DNA from: Dromaius novaehollandiae
Lineage: Eukaryota; Chordata; Aves; Casuariiformes; Dromaiidae
Reading direction: 5' to 3'
DNA: 64,000 nucleotides
Assembly: GCF_036370855.1 (NCBI RefSeq)
Contig: NC_088101.1
Span: forward strand, 5,897,501 to 5,961,500
A program made the position numbers and the translations under genes. The notes beneath the pieces are model-generated. The model saw only the letters and a list, made by a program, of their open reading frames with translations. It had not been told where the DNA came from and searched no databases. Shown piece by piece: positions 37,145 to 64,000 of the stretch (its first letter is position 1; each line of letters opens with the position of its first letter).

Positions 37145-40100
37145 TTTTTTCCCCGGCTGTTCTATTTTTGATTTTTTTTTCAGGATATTAACCAAAAGGT
37201 GTTTTAAAGTCATGGCATGAAAAATCCTAAATGTAAATCTGAGTACATTGTGATGCTGATTAACAGGTTTTCTGAAACTTATGTGATGCTTAATATTTTC
37301 CTTGGGAAGTTTTGTTTCATGTTAGATCATTGTTCTGAGGGATGTCGGTCCTACTGGCATTAAAATAACGGAAATAAAATGCATGTGTTACCAGTGTAGA
37401 AACGGTGAAGAATTAAGTGTGAACTTTACTGTACGATACTGAATCTGTTCTCAAACAAGCTGTTTTGCTGTTCAATAGTCGACATATAAAAATGCAAATG
37501 TACTGTAACTTAGCACTTTCCCAATGGACCCTGTTCTCACTATGCCAGAGGTAAGAGGCAGGTTTGGCTGGGGGCGTCTGAGAGGCGGTTTCTCTGGGCA
37601 CCTTGGTGCCATCCCCACTTGCATTAGCACATCGGGAAGAGGAGGAAGCTCTGAATCCTTCTGGCATATCTTGTTACTGGAACTGGCCAGAAGGAAGCGC
37701 AAATTTTGGAATCTCTTTAAAAAGAGATTTTCCTATCAGCTCAGCGTGGGGCAGAGGCTAGCTGGCACGGTTCGACTGGGATGTGCCAGCAGTTGGGATT
37801 TCGGGGATGCTGGTGCCCAGGGAGCTGGCAGCAGCAGAGATTTTGGGAGTGGGTGCCCAGCACTGCCACCGCCTCCCTCCTGCCCGAATCCCAAGCGAGG
37901 GACGTGGCCATTTCTAGTGTTAACAGGGTGCAAAGTGTTACTTGTCCTGTACTGTACTGAAAGGGTGAATTGATCAGTGACTGTATTGTACTGTATGAAA
38001 ACTCATAAATTGCCTTGTATTGTTTATAACGGACTGTCCGGACTGTCCCGTGTCCCTACGCCCCACCCCCAGGTTTTTCGGTGATGCGTGTTATCAGTTA
38101 GGTCCCACAACTCAGTGGTGCTAATTCTCCCATATCTGATGGTGCTCCTGTGGACACTAACTGAGGACATGCTCATCGCAGCTTGAAGTCTATGTGTCTT
38201 TCCCATCCGTTTGTACGACGTAAGACACACACACACACGCAGCGATAAACTTGAATTTGTTTCAAAGTACCATTGACAATCTGATATTTTCTATGTGTGC
38301 TTTTATTTGGCTTTTCCAGAAAGCAGCTTTGTGGGTGCCTGTTTTTGCTGGGAGGCAATTTCATCCCACCTGCTTTGCAGATTCGGTCAGGGGAGGTTAA
38401 TCCAATAGGAGCCAGCGGGGACGAGGAGGTCTCATGGAGGGGTTGCCTTTTTGGGGAGACTAGAGCTGAAAGTGTTTGGAATTAGCCCCAGTGCTGCTGT
38501 CCCCCGCCCCAGGGACGAGGGTGAACATCGCACATCTTGGCTGGCAGAGGAGGTCCCACCTGATGCCACAGTTTTGTGGCCTGTCGGATGAAGGGAGCAA
38601 ACATCTCCTCCTCCCCACATCCCTGCACGAGCTGCTTTTTGGACAAGAGAAAATCCCAATATGTTTTATATCTACTTGAAAACCGAGTCTGGTATTTACC
38701 CCTGTTACCAACTGGATTTGCATATTGTTGTTTGCCACAATATTTGTTCTGTCTTAAAATAAATTTGCTTACTTGTGTAGTCTTAACTGTCTGGTCTGCT
38801 TATTATAATCTGTTTTCTTGGGTGGCTGCTTCAGGGATCGGCTGCTTCGGTATGCTTTTATAGCGTTCCTCACCTGGGCACTTGCCATGAACGTGACAAG
38901 GAAATGTGTCTGCCTGGAAGAGGAGATAATTTCAGCCAAGACTCAGCGTATAAGTGTTTCGCTCTCAGTTATCTCACATTTGTCTCTTGGGTTTTTTTTC
39001 AGTTGTATGTCTTCTTTTCCCCTTCGCTCTATATGGTAAGCGTGCAACAGAGGGATTGCTGGGTTTCAGTCTGCTTCGCAGTTAAGAGATTAAATTGTCG
39101 CTAACAGATTTCTTGAGGTTAAGTAATTTCAGAAGCCAGTGTTTTGCATTTGGGAATGAAATGATTTATTGAGGGGAGCTCACTGAAAGCAGCAGCAGCA
39201 ACCTAAAGCTGCGGACAGTAGCAGGCTGAGATTCAGCAAACTCCTTTCTCCTTTACGAGACAAATATAACTTCAATGTGGCCTTATACTGCAACACATTA
39301 ACAGGAGCTTTGTGTCCAGCACTACAGGCATCGCATTGGTAAGCAGTGCATACAGAGGGCTAAAAAACCCTTTTTCACATGCATTTCCAGGGATTAAACA
39401 AATGAGCAGAGTGGATTAAATAAAAGGAGTGAACAAACATTCCAGATTTATGTTTGCTGTCCAACAAAACCTGCTGCAACACCTTCAGATTTTCAAGTTT
39501 TTCCCCCCAGAAAGCTATTCTTTGGTTAAAAAGGTCACAGGCTGCTGCATTAGGGGACTTTATGCTGCCTTAAAAATGTATCCTTATCTCCAGCGAATAT
39601 TTCAGAGAAGCCCATGAGAGGACTGGGGCTAAAGCTGCTGGAAACTGTCCTTATTGATTGGTGATGATTGTGGAGGTCGTTGTCAGGCCTCCTTGGCCAA
39701 ACCACTTTATTTCAGGTCTCTTCCTTCCAAAAAACAGAGCTGGGCTGCTGGAGGGCAGCAGGTTGGACCTGCAGGCTCGTCAAGGCTTTGGGGACACTGG
39801 CCACGTCCCAGTTGAGCAGTGTGATTGAAGATGCACCACATCATTTCCTGGGGAAGCTGAGTGCCGTGGGGATGGTGACAACTGCTGGTCCTGACCGCGG
39901 CATAGGGCACAGGGAGTTATTCCCCTGCTCTTTGCCCAGTACTGCACGAAACCCTTCTCTTGGCTTCTTTCCTTCCAAGCTGCAATTGCTGCTTTGCTTC
40001 CCCAGTAATTCTGATGGAAAGGTCTCTCCATCCTTTTTTTCCCAGTTTATCAAGGTTTTGCAGATGGTGCCTGCAATTCCTCGCCGGATAAGGGTGGACG

Positions 40101-42330
40101 GTGGGGTTGCATTGAGCATGGCCAGTGTTTTCTTTTCTCCCTGCTGCTCCACAGGTTTTAAATCCTAGAGCAGGATAAGTGCTGTTGAAGTGAGGGACTG
40201 CAGTGCAGGAACAAGGGGCCATTTGTGAATCCTGGGGGGAGAAGCAGCTGATTTTCCACCAGACCAGCACGGAAGCAAAAGCCCATCTCTGCAGCAGCTG
40301 CTCTGACAGGTACGTGGGCCTTTTCTCCTCAAAACCACCACAATTTCATACTCATAAGGTCTGTGCTGGGGCCAAATTTGGCTTTTAAAAGCTGTGGGAT
40401 CAGGCGTCTTGGTTTATTCCAAACCTCCCATTGGCTAAAAGGCTTCAAGACTGCTCACAGGGTAAATAAAGTTTTGTAATCACAGCCCTGTAATATAAAA
40501 CTGCCTACAGTTGCCCAAACATGTGGTGTTGCTCATGCCCATGTTGCTCACCTCGCAGTTTGGGGTGGTGGGTCCCAAAGGAGAGGAGGTCACTGCAGCT
40601 TGCAGCAGGTGTGGGGCTTGTGTTGGCCACTTGGGGCAGCCAGCTGGGCCAGGCTCGCCCGGGGTGTCCATAGATCACTTAGCTGCTGCCATCCCATATA
40701 ATCTCTTTATTTTATTCCTGTAGCATTGCCTGCAAGCCCGCTACAGCCAGATGCTCTGCTCGTCACTTGGAGGGGGCCGCTGTTACAAGTCTATTTGAAT
40801 GGTCAACGTTTTCCTTTTTTGCTTTAAAAGCCTGGTGTAGTCACTATGCTAGTGCTGGGAAACTGATGGGGGATGGATTTTCCAGGCTCAGATCATGCGT
40901 CTCCACTTTGCCCTGGTGCCACGTGGGCCGTCCAATCCAATCTGACCCTCTGGCGGCGCTCCGGCCAGGCGTTTCAGCCAGGCAGCTTCTGGCTGTAGGT
41001 GAGGGGAGCATGCTGGCTCCATCGTGGCTGGCACAGCACCTCACAGACTTTCGCAAGCACGTCACAAGCTCACCGGCGTAGCTTCTCTGTACTCCCATGA
41101 GCTGGCACCGCATGCAGCATGCACGCAGGACTGTCTTCCTGAGCCTGGAGGCAGCCCGGAGGCAGGAGTGCGGCAGCTTCTCTGGTCTGCACCCAGGTGC
41201 CAAGCACAGGGGTAGCTATGTGACCACCCCCAAGGCCCAAGCAGTCCCCAGGCACTCGCGTGGAGGAGCCTGAGCCGACATCGCTGAGGGGGGTCTTGGC
41301 GTGGGTATGTGGGGGCCCACAGCAGCCCACAAGAACATGGATTAGCTTCCCCAGGCCACTTACCATGTTGTGCTTCATGCACAGTGCAGGACACGGCTGA
41401 GCTAGCCTGCTGCCAAGCTCCGCGTCCCCTGGCGTGCCCCCCTCCTCACTCGGCCCCTCCTGTGGCAGCACCACAGCTGTGATGAACGTGCCCAGCTTTG
41501 GTCGGATGCACGGGAGGCGCTGGTGGGCGCAGGGTGATGGGGACGAGGTAGGTCAGGGCGCACGGCTGGTGCAGGGCCAGGCGGTGTGTGACAGTGCACA
41601 CGTGCGCGTGTGATAGTGTGTGGCTGTGCAGGGGTGCAGGAGGTAACATAGGTCTGTGGGCACCCCGTGCCGTGGGGCAGTGCACGGGGTCAGGGCATGA
41701 GTGGGGACGGGGTGTCCTGACGGGGGGTGCAGCAGAGGGGCTTCCTGCATGCTCGCCCCAATTCCCATTCCCAAACGGCTGCAGCACTGCAGGAGCCTCT
41801 CTGCTGGCAGGAGGCCAGCTCATCAGTGCACTGGCATCTCCCCACACTCAGTTTTGCTCCTGGGACATCGCAGGCGGTGCTGCTCGGTGCTGGGAGCGCA
41901 CACTGGCACCTTAAGGAGAGCGCGCTATTTGCAGGGCATGGTGGCACCTGCCACCCAGCTCATTTTCTTTATTCATCGCCTTTCTTAAAGGTGTGCTAAC
42001 TAAAGAGTGTGCAAGCACAAATCCTAGCAAGGAGTCTGGAAAGTTCATTTTATATCATCATATGGAAACATTATTAACACTTAAGAAACTCACGAAAGAA
42101 AGCAGTGCAGAGGTGCACAACTGTAGTTTAAGATGATTTTAAAGCAGTATTAACACATAGTTAGAAGTGGAAATAAAAGTAGCTTGCTTTTTCATCAGAT
42201 TCTTTATTCTCTTGAGCCTACTGGAAGGTGTATAGTGACTCTAGTGCAAGGGCTTGTCCGGTTCACATGCTTTTAGTGCCTGATAGAAGCAATGACTTCA
42301 CTACTGTGATTTTTTTTCCTTAAAACACAG

Positions 42331-42429
42331 GTATACTGCTATGAATATAATGAACTTTCAAAACCGGTGGATAAGCCCGGGCAATGCCTGCCATACGCAG
42401 CAGTCGCAGTAAAACTTACTGATCACCAG
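42331..42429 (+). pseudogene. TEX15: Orphan exon resembling the DUF3715 end of TEX15 (TEX15 remnant or isolated exon)
   Basis: An acceptor (pyrimidine run, then AAAACACAG) is followed by 33 codons and a GTGGGA donor, phase 0 at both ends. The peptide contains YCYEYNELSKPVDKPGQCLP and then YAAVAVKL. The YEY...P..QCLPYA pattern is the signature at the end of DUF3715, shared by TEX15, TASOR and TASOR2 (from memory). Position and strand, between PURG and PPP2CB, are those of TEX15. The frame also stays open past the donor to TGA at 42529-42531. The giant TEX15 exon (several kb in mammals) is absent: no open frame above 200 codons exists between 10.3 and 46 kb apart from non-conserved ones. The piece is therefore most likely a relic of TEX15, although a surviving short gene cannot be excluded. 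Confidence 0.5.
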
Positions 42430-45400
42430 GTGGGAACAGATACTCTTTGGATGCCCAAAGGAGTTCCTAAATGCTCTGGTAGGACTTATGGAAACACTTT
42501 TTGTGGGATTTCATTTGTGAGCTTTATCTGATTTACTCTCTGCTTTACCTGCTGTTGCTCCTGTTATAAATAGTGATTTCTGTTCCCTTGCATTTTGCAT
42601 CAGACCCTAAAAGAGCAACTCACCACAGAGTAAGAAATCCTGAAAATAAGAAACCAAGGGTCCCAATTAAGCATTTGAATACTACAGAGCCAGTGTTTCT
42701 TTTGTGCCTTTTACACTGCCCTCATGGCTATTGGCTTTTCAGAAAACTTTAGCGCCAAAGTTATTAAACTGTAGAGACCCCTGTGCAGAGTAGCCAAGGG
42801 ACAAAACAAGCAGCCCCAGCAGGTAGAGGCAGCTCCTATGCCTAGAGCTGGGTCTTCTTTCTCCTTTTGCTTTCCCAGGAGAAAGAAGGACCAGCACAGT
42901 AGCAAGAAAGATTGGCCCACGCCACCATGACCCACAAGCGTTTCAGGACATCAGGGCATCTGTCAGCTCCCAACCCAGAGGAGCAGCTCCCTTCCCCACC
43001 TGGGAATTGGCAAAACGTGACTTGGGGCTCCAGCTTTGCATCTCCCTGCAGGAGCATACAGCAGGGAGAGGCCTTTGCAGCTGGAGCCCAGGGTGCAAAA
43101 AGAGACCAAGACCCCCCGGGCATGTGGGATTCCTACCTGGGCAGCAGCTCACTTTCCACTTCAGAAAAATGGTGTATCCCAACTTCTCCACTCCATCAGT
43201 ACAGCGGCTGAAGCCCCATTGCTTCTTCGAGGTTCATCTGGGATCTGCTACTGACCAAGAGAGAGGGTGTTCCAGCACAGGAGGAGGATCGCACCTTAGG
43301 GGCTTGCAGCTGGCATGGAGCGTGTCCCTGTGAGTCCAGGGGGAGCAGAGGCTGCACCAAAGCCAGTGGAGATGTGAGCAGCTGTGAGTCCATTCCCTGG
43401 AGGGATATAACCCAAGAGAAGCCCCAAGCAGCTTTTCTTCCCCAAAACTTTGAAGAAATACATGCCTTTGAGGGCCTGAGCTTTGAAACACCTATGGGAG
43501 ACACACCTCACTCCAGAAACACCCCGGGGATGACAGAGGGACTGGCAGCGGTGGTGCAGGAGGGCCCTGTGGAGCCCCTTCTGCGGCAGCTTTAAGAGTA
43601 ATTAGAAGATTTTATATATAAAATCCTTTTTCTTTCTTAAACATATTTTTAGTTGGAGAGTTCACTTAGGGGGTTGTGGTATTTTAAACCCTTTAATTTC
43701 CTAATTCACTGCAGGGAAGCAGAAGTGTGACAAGCTTATCTGTTTTACCCAATGAGAATTAAGGAAATCTATCTTGTCTTGTGATTGACTTTAGTATTCC
43801 TGGTAGCTGAATACTGAAGTGCAGCCTCAGTACCTAAAGTGAAATTCTCTGCCTTTCTATCTTAAATGAAAAACACCATAAGGACTTCATTGGTTTATTT
43901 TCTGCTAAAAATCCCAGAAAACGTTTCCCACCAGTGATTTTGCTTTTCAACCTCCTAAAAGCCAATTAAATTGTATGTGGCTTTTTAGGGAATGACAGCA
44001 GATTAGAAGCAGTAAAATAAAGTAAAACAAAATGTTATGAGACAGCAACTTCTTACATGCAAAGTACTTTCTCTTGGCTTTATTTCCAAATTTGGCTCTG
44101 AGCACTAGGTCCGGTCCTTGCTGTCTGGACCAGGCATTTGAACTCTCGCATATTCAGTGCTCCAGACCTTAGCAGTGTAATAACCATAGTCATTTTGTCT
44201 TTAAATTTCCATGTTCCGCAGCTTTATTCCAAATGACTCTTATCAGCTGTTAATACTGCTAATTAGTGTACCACAATGTAAATTTCTTGCACCCCTCTGG
44301 GGAGAAGACAGTAAAGCGAGTAGAGAATTGTTTGCTTATTATGGAAGAAGAAACGAGGATTAACAGCATTTTTAGGAATGAGGAAAATGTAAAAACTTGT
44401 GTCCAAAGCTTGCAGAAGAAGAAAAGAGAGTTCAGCTTGCTGTGGTAAACAGAAATGTTCGCAGTTCAGTAGCATTTCAGAGCTGGCCATGAGATGAACA
44501 AAATACCAGATTATAAGCAAATATGTTAATTGCAAAATACAAGACTGTAATCTATGTTGTGCTGCATTTGGTACATGATGGTAGAGACAATCTATTTTTG
44601 ATTGTGTAAAATACTATATGAATACTGTAACATCTAAAATACTGTAATGTAACTTAATGTTTACCAGGGCTATTATATAAATAGGGCAATCTTATAGTAT
44701 TGCTCCACAAAATTGTAAAGTGAGTTAATAATACAAATATACTGAAATGATTAAAGACAAGTATTTTTATTACATTCATTATGTTCCCAGTTGAAAAACT
44801 GTCTTGCTGCTAATGCTTGGTACAGTATCTCTGTTTCCTATGTTTATCAGACTCTACATCCAGAGGAGGTGCAAAAGCGCATAATGATGTTCCTTCTTTT
44901 TAGGGAGAACGGACCAAGTTATTTCAAGGATGGAGTACGTTCAGCATCAGGCTCCTCATTGGGTAGCCTGGGCCACAGCAAGCCGTCTCTTAAAAAAATT
45001 GCACAGAGACAATCACGTGGGTCAGCTGCAACCTTGGAGGAAATACAGTCCATCCCAAGGGGCTCAAAAAGCTCACTTGTCCTCCCAAAAGGCTTAGCCA
45101 CCCAACTGGGTGCTGCAGCAGAGGAGAGGCAAGAGGAGCTCGGGAAACACCCATGGAAACATCAGAAAGGTGACAAGAAATGTGAAGTTGAAAGCCTGGC
45201 CTCAGAGGAAGAGATGCGAGCCCAGAGGTCCCTGGGTAGTCCTTTATGTTCAACACAGGCAAAATCCAGTGGCCTCACCACAAGGCAAGGGGCCAACTTC
45301 TCAGATCGCTTGTAGCACAAGGAGTTAATGCAGGACATGCAGCTAGGTCTGGTTTAGCGCCCGACTGTGGTGCTACCCATCATTCATCTGCACATCCTGA

Positions 45401-46100
45401 GAGGAGGAAAAGAGGAGGCAAAAAAGCCTAGCCGCTGTGCCGGCCAGAACCACGAATCTGGCATGCAACTCCCCCAGCCCGGGGTTCGCACGGTGCATGG
45501 GGGTGCAGCCTTGCAAGGAAACGAGAAAAAGCCCTAGCTCCTTTCTGAGCAAACGGCAGCCCCTTGCAAGTCCTGAGCTGGGGCCTTTCGCCTTGGCCCC
45601 CGAGCCCTCCTACCCTTCCTACTCCTGCTACTTCTGATGCCGGAGCAGGAGCAGCCACAGTCCAGCGGCTCTGATGCACGGTGGGCTCACATCACCCAGG
45701 GTGCAGCGGCTGCCTCTCTTCAGCCCCTCCTTGGCTGCGGGTGCTGCACATCACACACACGCAAGTACATTTTATTCTCAGGCGTTTGGTTCCTGCGCTC
45801 GCGGGGAGCAGAGAAACGATGCGGACAGTGCGAGGGACCGACCCGTTGCTCCCCGCAGCAACAGCAGCGCATGCAGCTCCCACCCGTTGTCCCTCCTGCT
45901 GCGGGGCCCTCCAGCCGCCGTGACATTCGCTTCTCAGAGTGGGAAACAGGTAACGCGATTTGTGAACGTTACCCTTTAACTGTATCCTAAAAAAGGAACC
46001 ACTGTGCCCGCAATTTTAGTGCTCTGGTTTTGGAGGGATAAATAGAAGGGCCAGCTTCTCCCATCGCAGCACTGCCCAGCAGCCCCGGCCGGTGGAAGTT
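42430..46100. other. Intergenic DNA between the TEX15-like exon and the PPP2CB promoter
   Basis: Mostly AT-rich to 44.8 kb, then GC-rich toward the PPP2CB CpG island. A 174-codon plus-strand frame at 44791-45315 follows a plausible acceptor but starts with TTG and has no recognisable similarity. No giant exon is present. Confidence 0.6.
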
Positions 46101-46139
46101 CCTGATTTTAAGAGTGTCTATGGGACCTAAAACCACGGA

Positions 46140-46476
46140 GCGGCAGCACGCACTCCACGCCGCGGCCGTCACCGCTGCGACTGTTACCGCCGCGGGGCGG
46201 GGCCTCGCTCCGGTGGGGGGGGGGGGGGGGGCGGGGCGGGTGAGAAGCGGGGAAAGAGCTTGCGCTGCGCCGCGGCCCGGAAGCGCGTCACCGGCGGGGA
46301 GGGGTGGGAGCGGAAGTGCGCAGGGCCGGGTGGGGGCCGCCATTACGGGGAGCGGAGCAGGCCTCGCGGCGTGGAGGTTGCGCCGCGACCGTTAGGCGGG
46401 CGCGGGCTCAGCAGGCCCGGCCTGCTCCCCCCCCGCCGCCCCTTCGGCGCGGCGCCGCGGCAGCGCTGCTGCCGCC
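46140..46476 (+). promoter_or_regulatory. PPP2CB CpG-island promoter and 5' UTR
   Basis: A dense CpG island with no TATA box. Motifs include ETS-type CCGGAAG at 46277-46283 and CGGAAGTG at 46311-46318, and a YY1-type GCCGCCATT at 46336-46344. G- and GGGCGG-rich segments lie upstream, with a 17-base G run at 46215-46231. The start site is probably near the ETS/YY1 cluster. Confidence 0.7.
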
Positions 46477-58796
<12,320 letters not shown>

Positions 58797-59335
58797 ATGT
58801 CTCCTAACCTCTGTAGAAGGAAGTACACCTGGCATTTTAAAGAGCAACAATATTTACACGTTTCTGTAAGAAATTGGGGTTCGTCTCAACTTAAAATCCC
58901 CATCATGGACCAAAATGTGCCATACTGAGGACGAAGAGTGTTTAGCACAACTTGAGACTGAATTCCTTACAACACTATATATCCTATACCAATCAGTCCA
59001 ACAGTCAGTTTGCCTGCTGTATTTGTGGTCATTGTTTGTTTTGGGGTTTTTTGTTTTTTTCCCTTTTGGACTGTTCAGAGAGAAAAGATAACTCTAACAC
59101 TTCCATCTCCTTTTATGCTTCTTTGTAAATTTTTAGTTCTAGTGGTTAACTGGCATGAAGTAGAGTTTGGAATTTATTTTTAAGGGACACTAACTTCTTA
59201 ACCTGCCACTCTTGTTTCATTGGAAGACAACCGACTTAACTGGAGCAAGGAAGCAATTCCGGGTGGGAGTGGGGGGGGTCCGAACAGGGCGAAAGCGGCG
59301 TTCCCTTTTCGAGGTCGATTTCCGTTCTCTGTTGA

Positions 59336-63328
<3,993 letters not shown>

Positions 63329-64000
63329 GTAAAGCAGTGCTCTCCCTCTGGCTAATGAGCCTGTGAGCAGGGAGGTGGTCCCTGGTGCTCTGTGACTTTT
63401 CCATGTCTCCAGCTCGCTCATTTTGCAAGCTTGTGCTAATTCTTTTGGCTTGCCTTGACTCTGCCCCTGAGCCAGGTGGCTGCATGGGCCTCCTGTTTTA
63501 CAGGGCTCAACCTGCTGTGCTATCTCAGATGAGCTGTTCAGAACTGCTGTCCTTGGGAGTATTGCCTTGGTGCTTCTCTGCGTTTTGGGTGGAGGAAACA
63601 CTGCCAAGCTTTTGGCCTTGGTCCTCATCAGACTTCCAGCAAGTCTCTTTAGTGTTGGGCACAGCACCCAGGCCTGCGCCTGGCTGGTCACAGCACCTCT
63701 GGATGACCCAAGGATAACCTGCCTGCCTGAGCACAGTGTGCCAGCTTATGCTTGCGACACCTCAGCCCTGCCCTGCCTGCTTGCAGCACAGTGTACCACT
63801 CTGCCTGCCTGCCTTCCTTTTTTCTTTGCTTGCACTGGGGGAGGGAAGGTGAGAGTGTAATTTCAGAAAGCCACAGGGATGTGAGTCAGCCCGGATTACG
63901 ACTGCAACACTAGAAATCACTGTGTTGCAATGTGATAGAGGCACAAGAGATAGTCAGCACCCATGCTGATTTCCTTGAGGTGTGCGGTTGGTGAAATGGC
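63329..64000 (+). other. GSR intron 6 (partial)
   Basis: Sequence after the exon 6 donor with no further conserved GSR exon before the window ends. Several open frames here have no similarity to GSR. Confidence 0.8.

Larger units (their letters stand above)
27641..42330. other. Intergenic DNA, no gene recognised
   Basis: This stretch has no supported gene. A GC-richer block at about 27640-28230 holds a 145-codon open frame and a C run. A doublet of AATAAA at 32031 and 32048 and a good poly(A) signal at 38759-38764 (followed by a TTGTGT element) could mark ends of non-coding or long-UTR transcripts. Microsatellites lie at 37107-37144 (GT/AT), and a 17-base C run lies at 36692-36708. GC content rises over 40.5-42 kb. 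Confidence 0.6.

Noticed and set aside
45781-45949. Open segment between TTATTCTCAG and CAG|GTAACG, an apparent exon upstream of PPP2CB
   Set aside because: The splice signals are plausible, but the peptide has no similarity I recognise and lies in GC-rich DNA where open frames are common.

Overview
The window is nuclear vertebrate DNA and most probably comes from a bird. It carries a conserved gene block that lies on chromosome 8p in humans: WRN (minus strand, 5' end only), PURG (plus), the place of TEX15 (plus), PPP2CB (plus, complete) and GSR (plus, 5' part only). All coding exons of WRN, PPP2CB and GSR were placed by reading conserved protein sequence between consensus GT/AG splice sites, and the reading phases join without a break. 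Compact introns (GSR introns of about 0.6-0.7 kb), very short spacing between PPP2CB and GSR, sharp CpG islands and few recognisable transposons all suggest a bird. The species cannot be named from the sequence.

Layout: 1-7.7 kb is the start of WRN on the minus strand, with coding exons 2, 3 and 4 and a non-coding exon 1. 7.7-8.1 kb is a CpG-rich bidirectional promoter shared with PURG. 8.1-9.24 kb is a G-rich intron in the PURG 5' UTR. 9.25-10.26 kb is the intronless PURG coding region. 10.3-46.4 kb is about 36 kb with almost no coding signal: probably PURG 3' UTR or intron, then intergenic DNA. Its only recognised protein-like piece is a 99-bp exon at 42.3 kb resembling the end of the DUF3715 domain of TEX15/TASOR proteins. 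The giant TEX15 exon expected there is not present. 46.48-59.45 kb is PPP2CB in seven coding exons, 309 residues. 59.53 kb to the right edge holds GSR exons 1-6, and the gene runs off the window.

The genes do not form one pathway. WRN is a RecQ helicase/exonuclease for genome stability. PURG is a single-stranded nucleic-acid-binding PUR protein. PPP2CB is a PP2A catalytic subunit. GSR regenerates reduced glutathione. The points of most interest are gene-organisation features: apparent decay of TEX15 at this locus, absence of UBXN8 between PPP2CB and GSR with only about 80-100 bp left between them, a GSR first exon without an in-frame AUG mitochondrial leader, a minimal upstream ORF completed by splicing in PURG, and a perfect splice donor inside the PURG coding exon. 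I found no previously undescribed multi-gene system.
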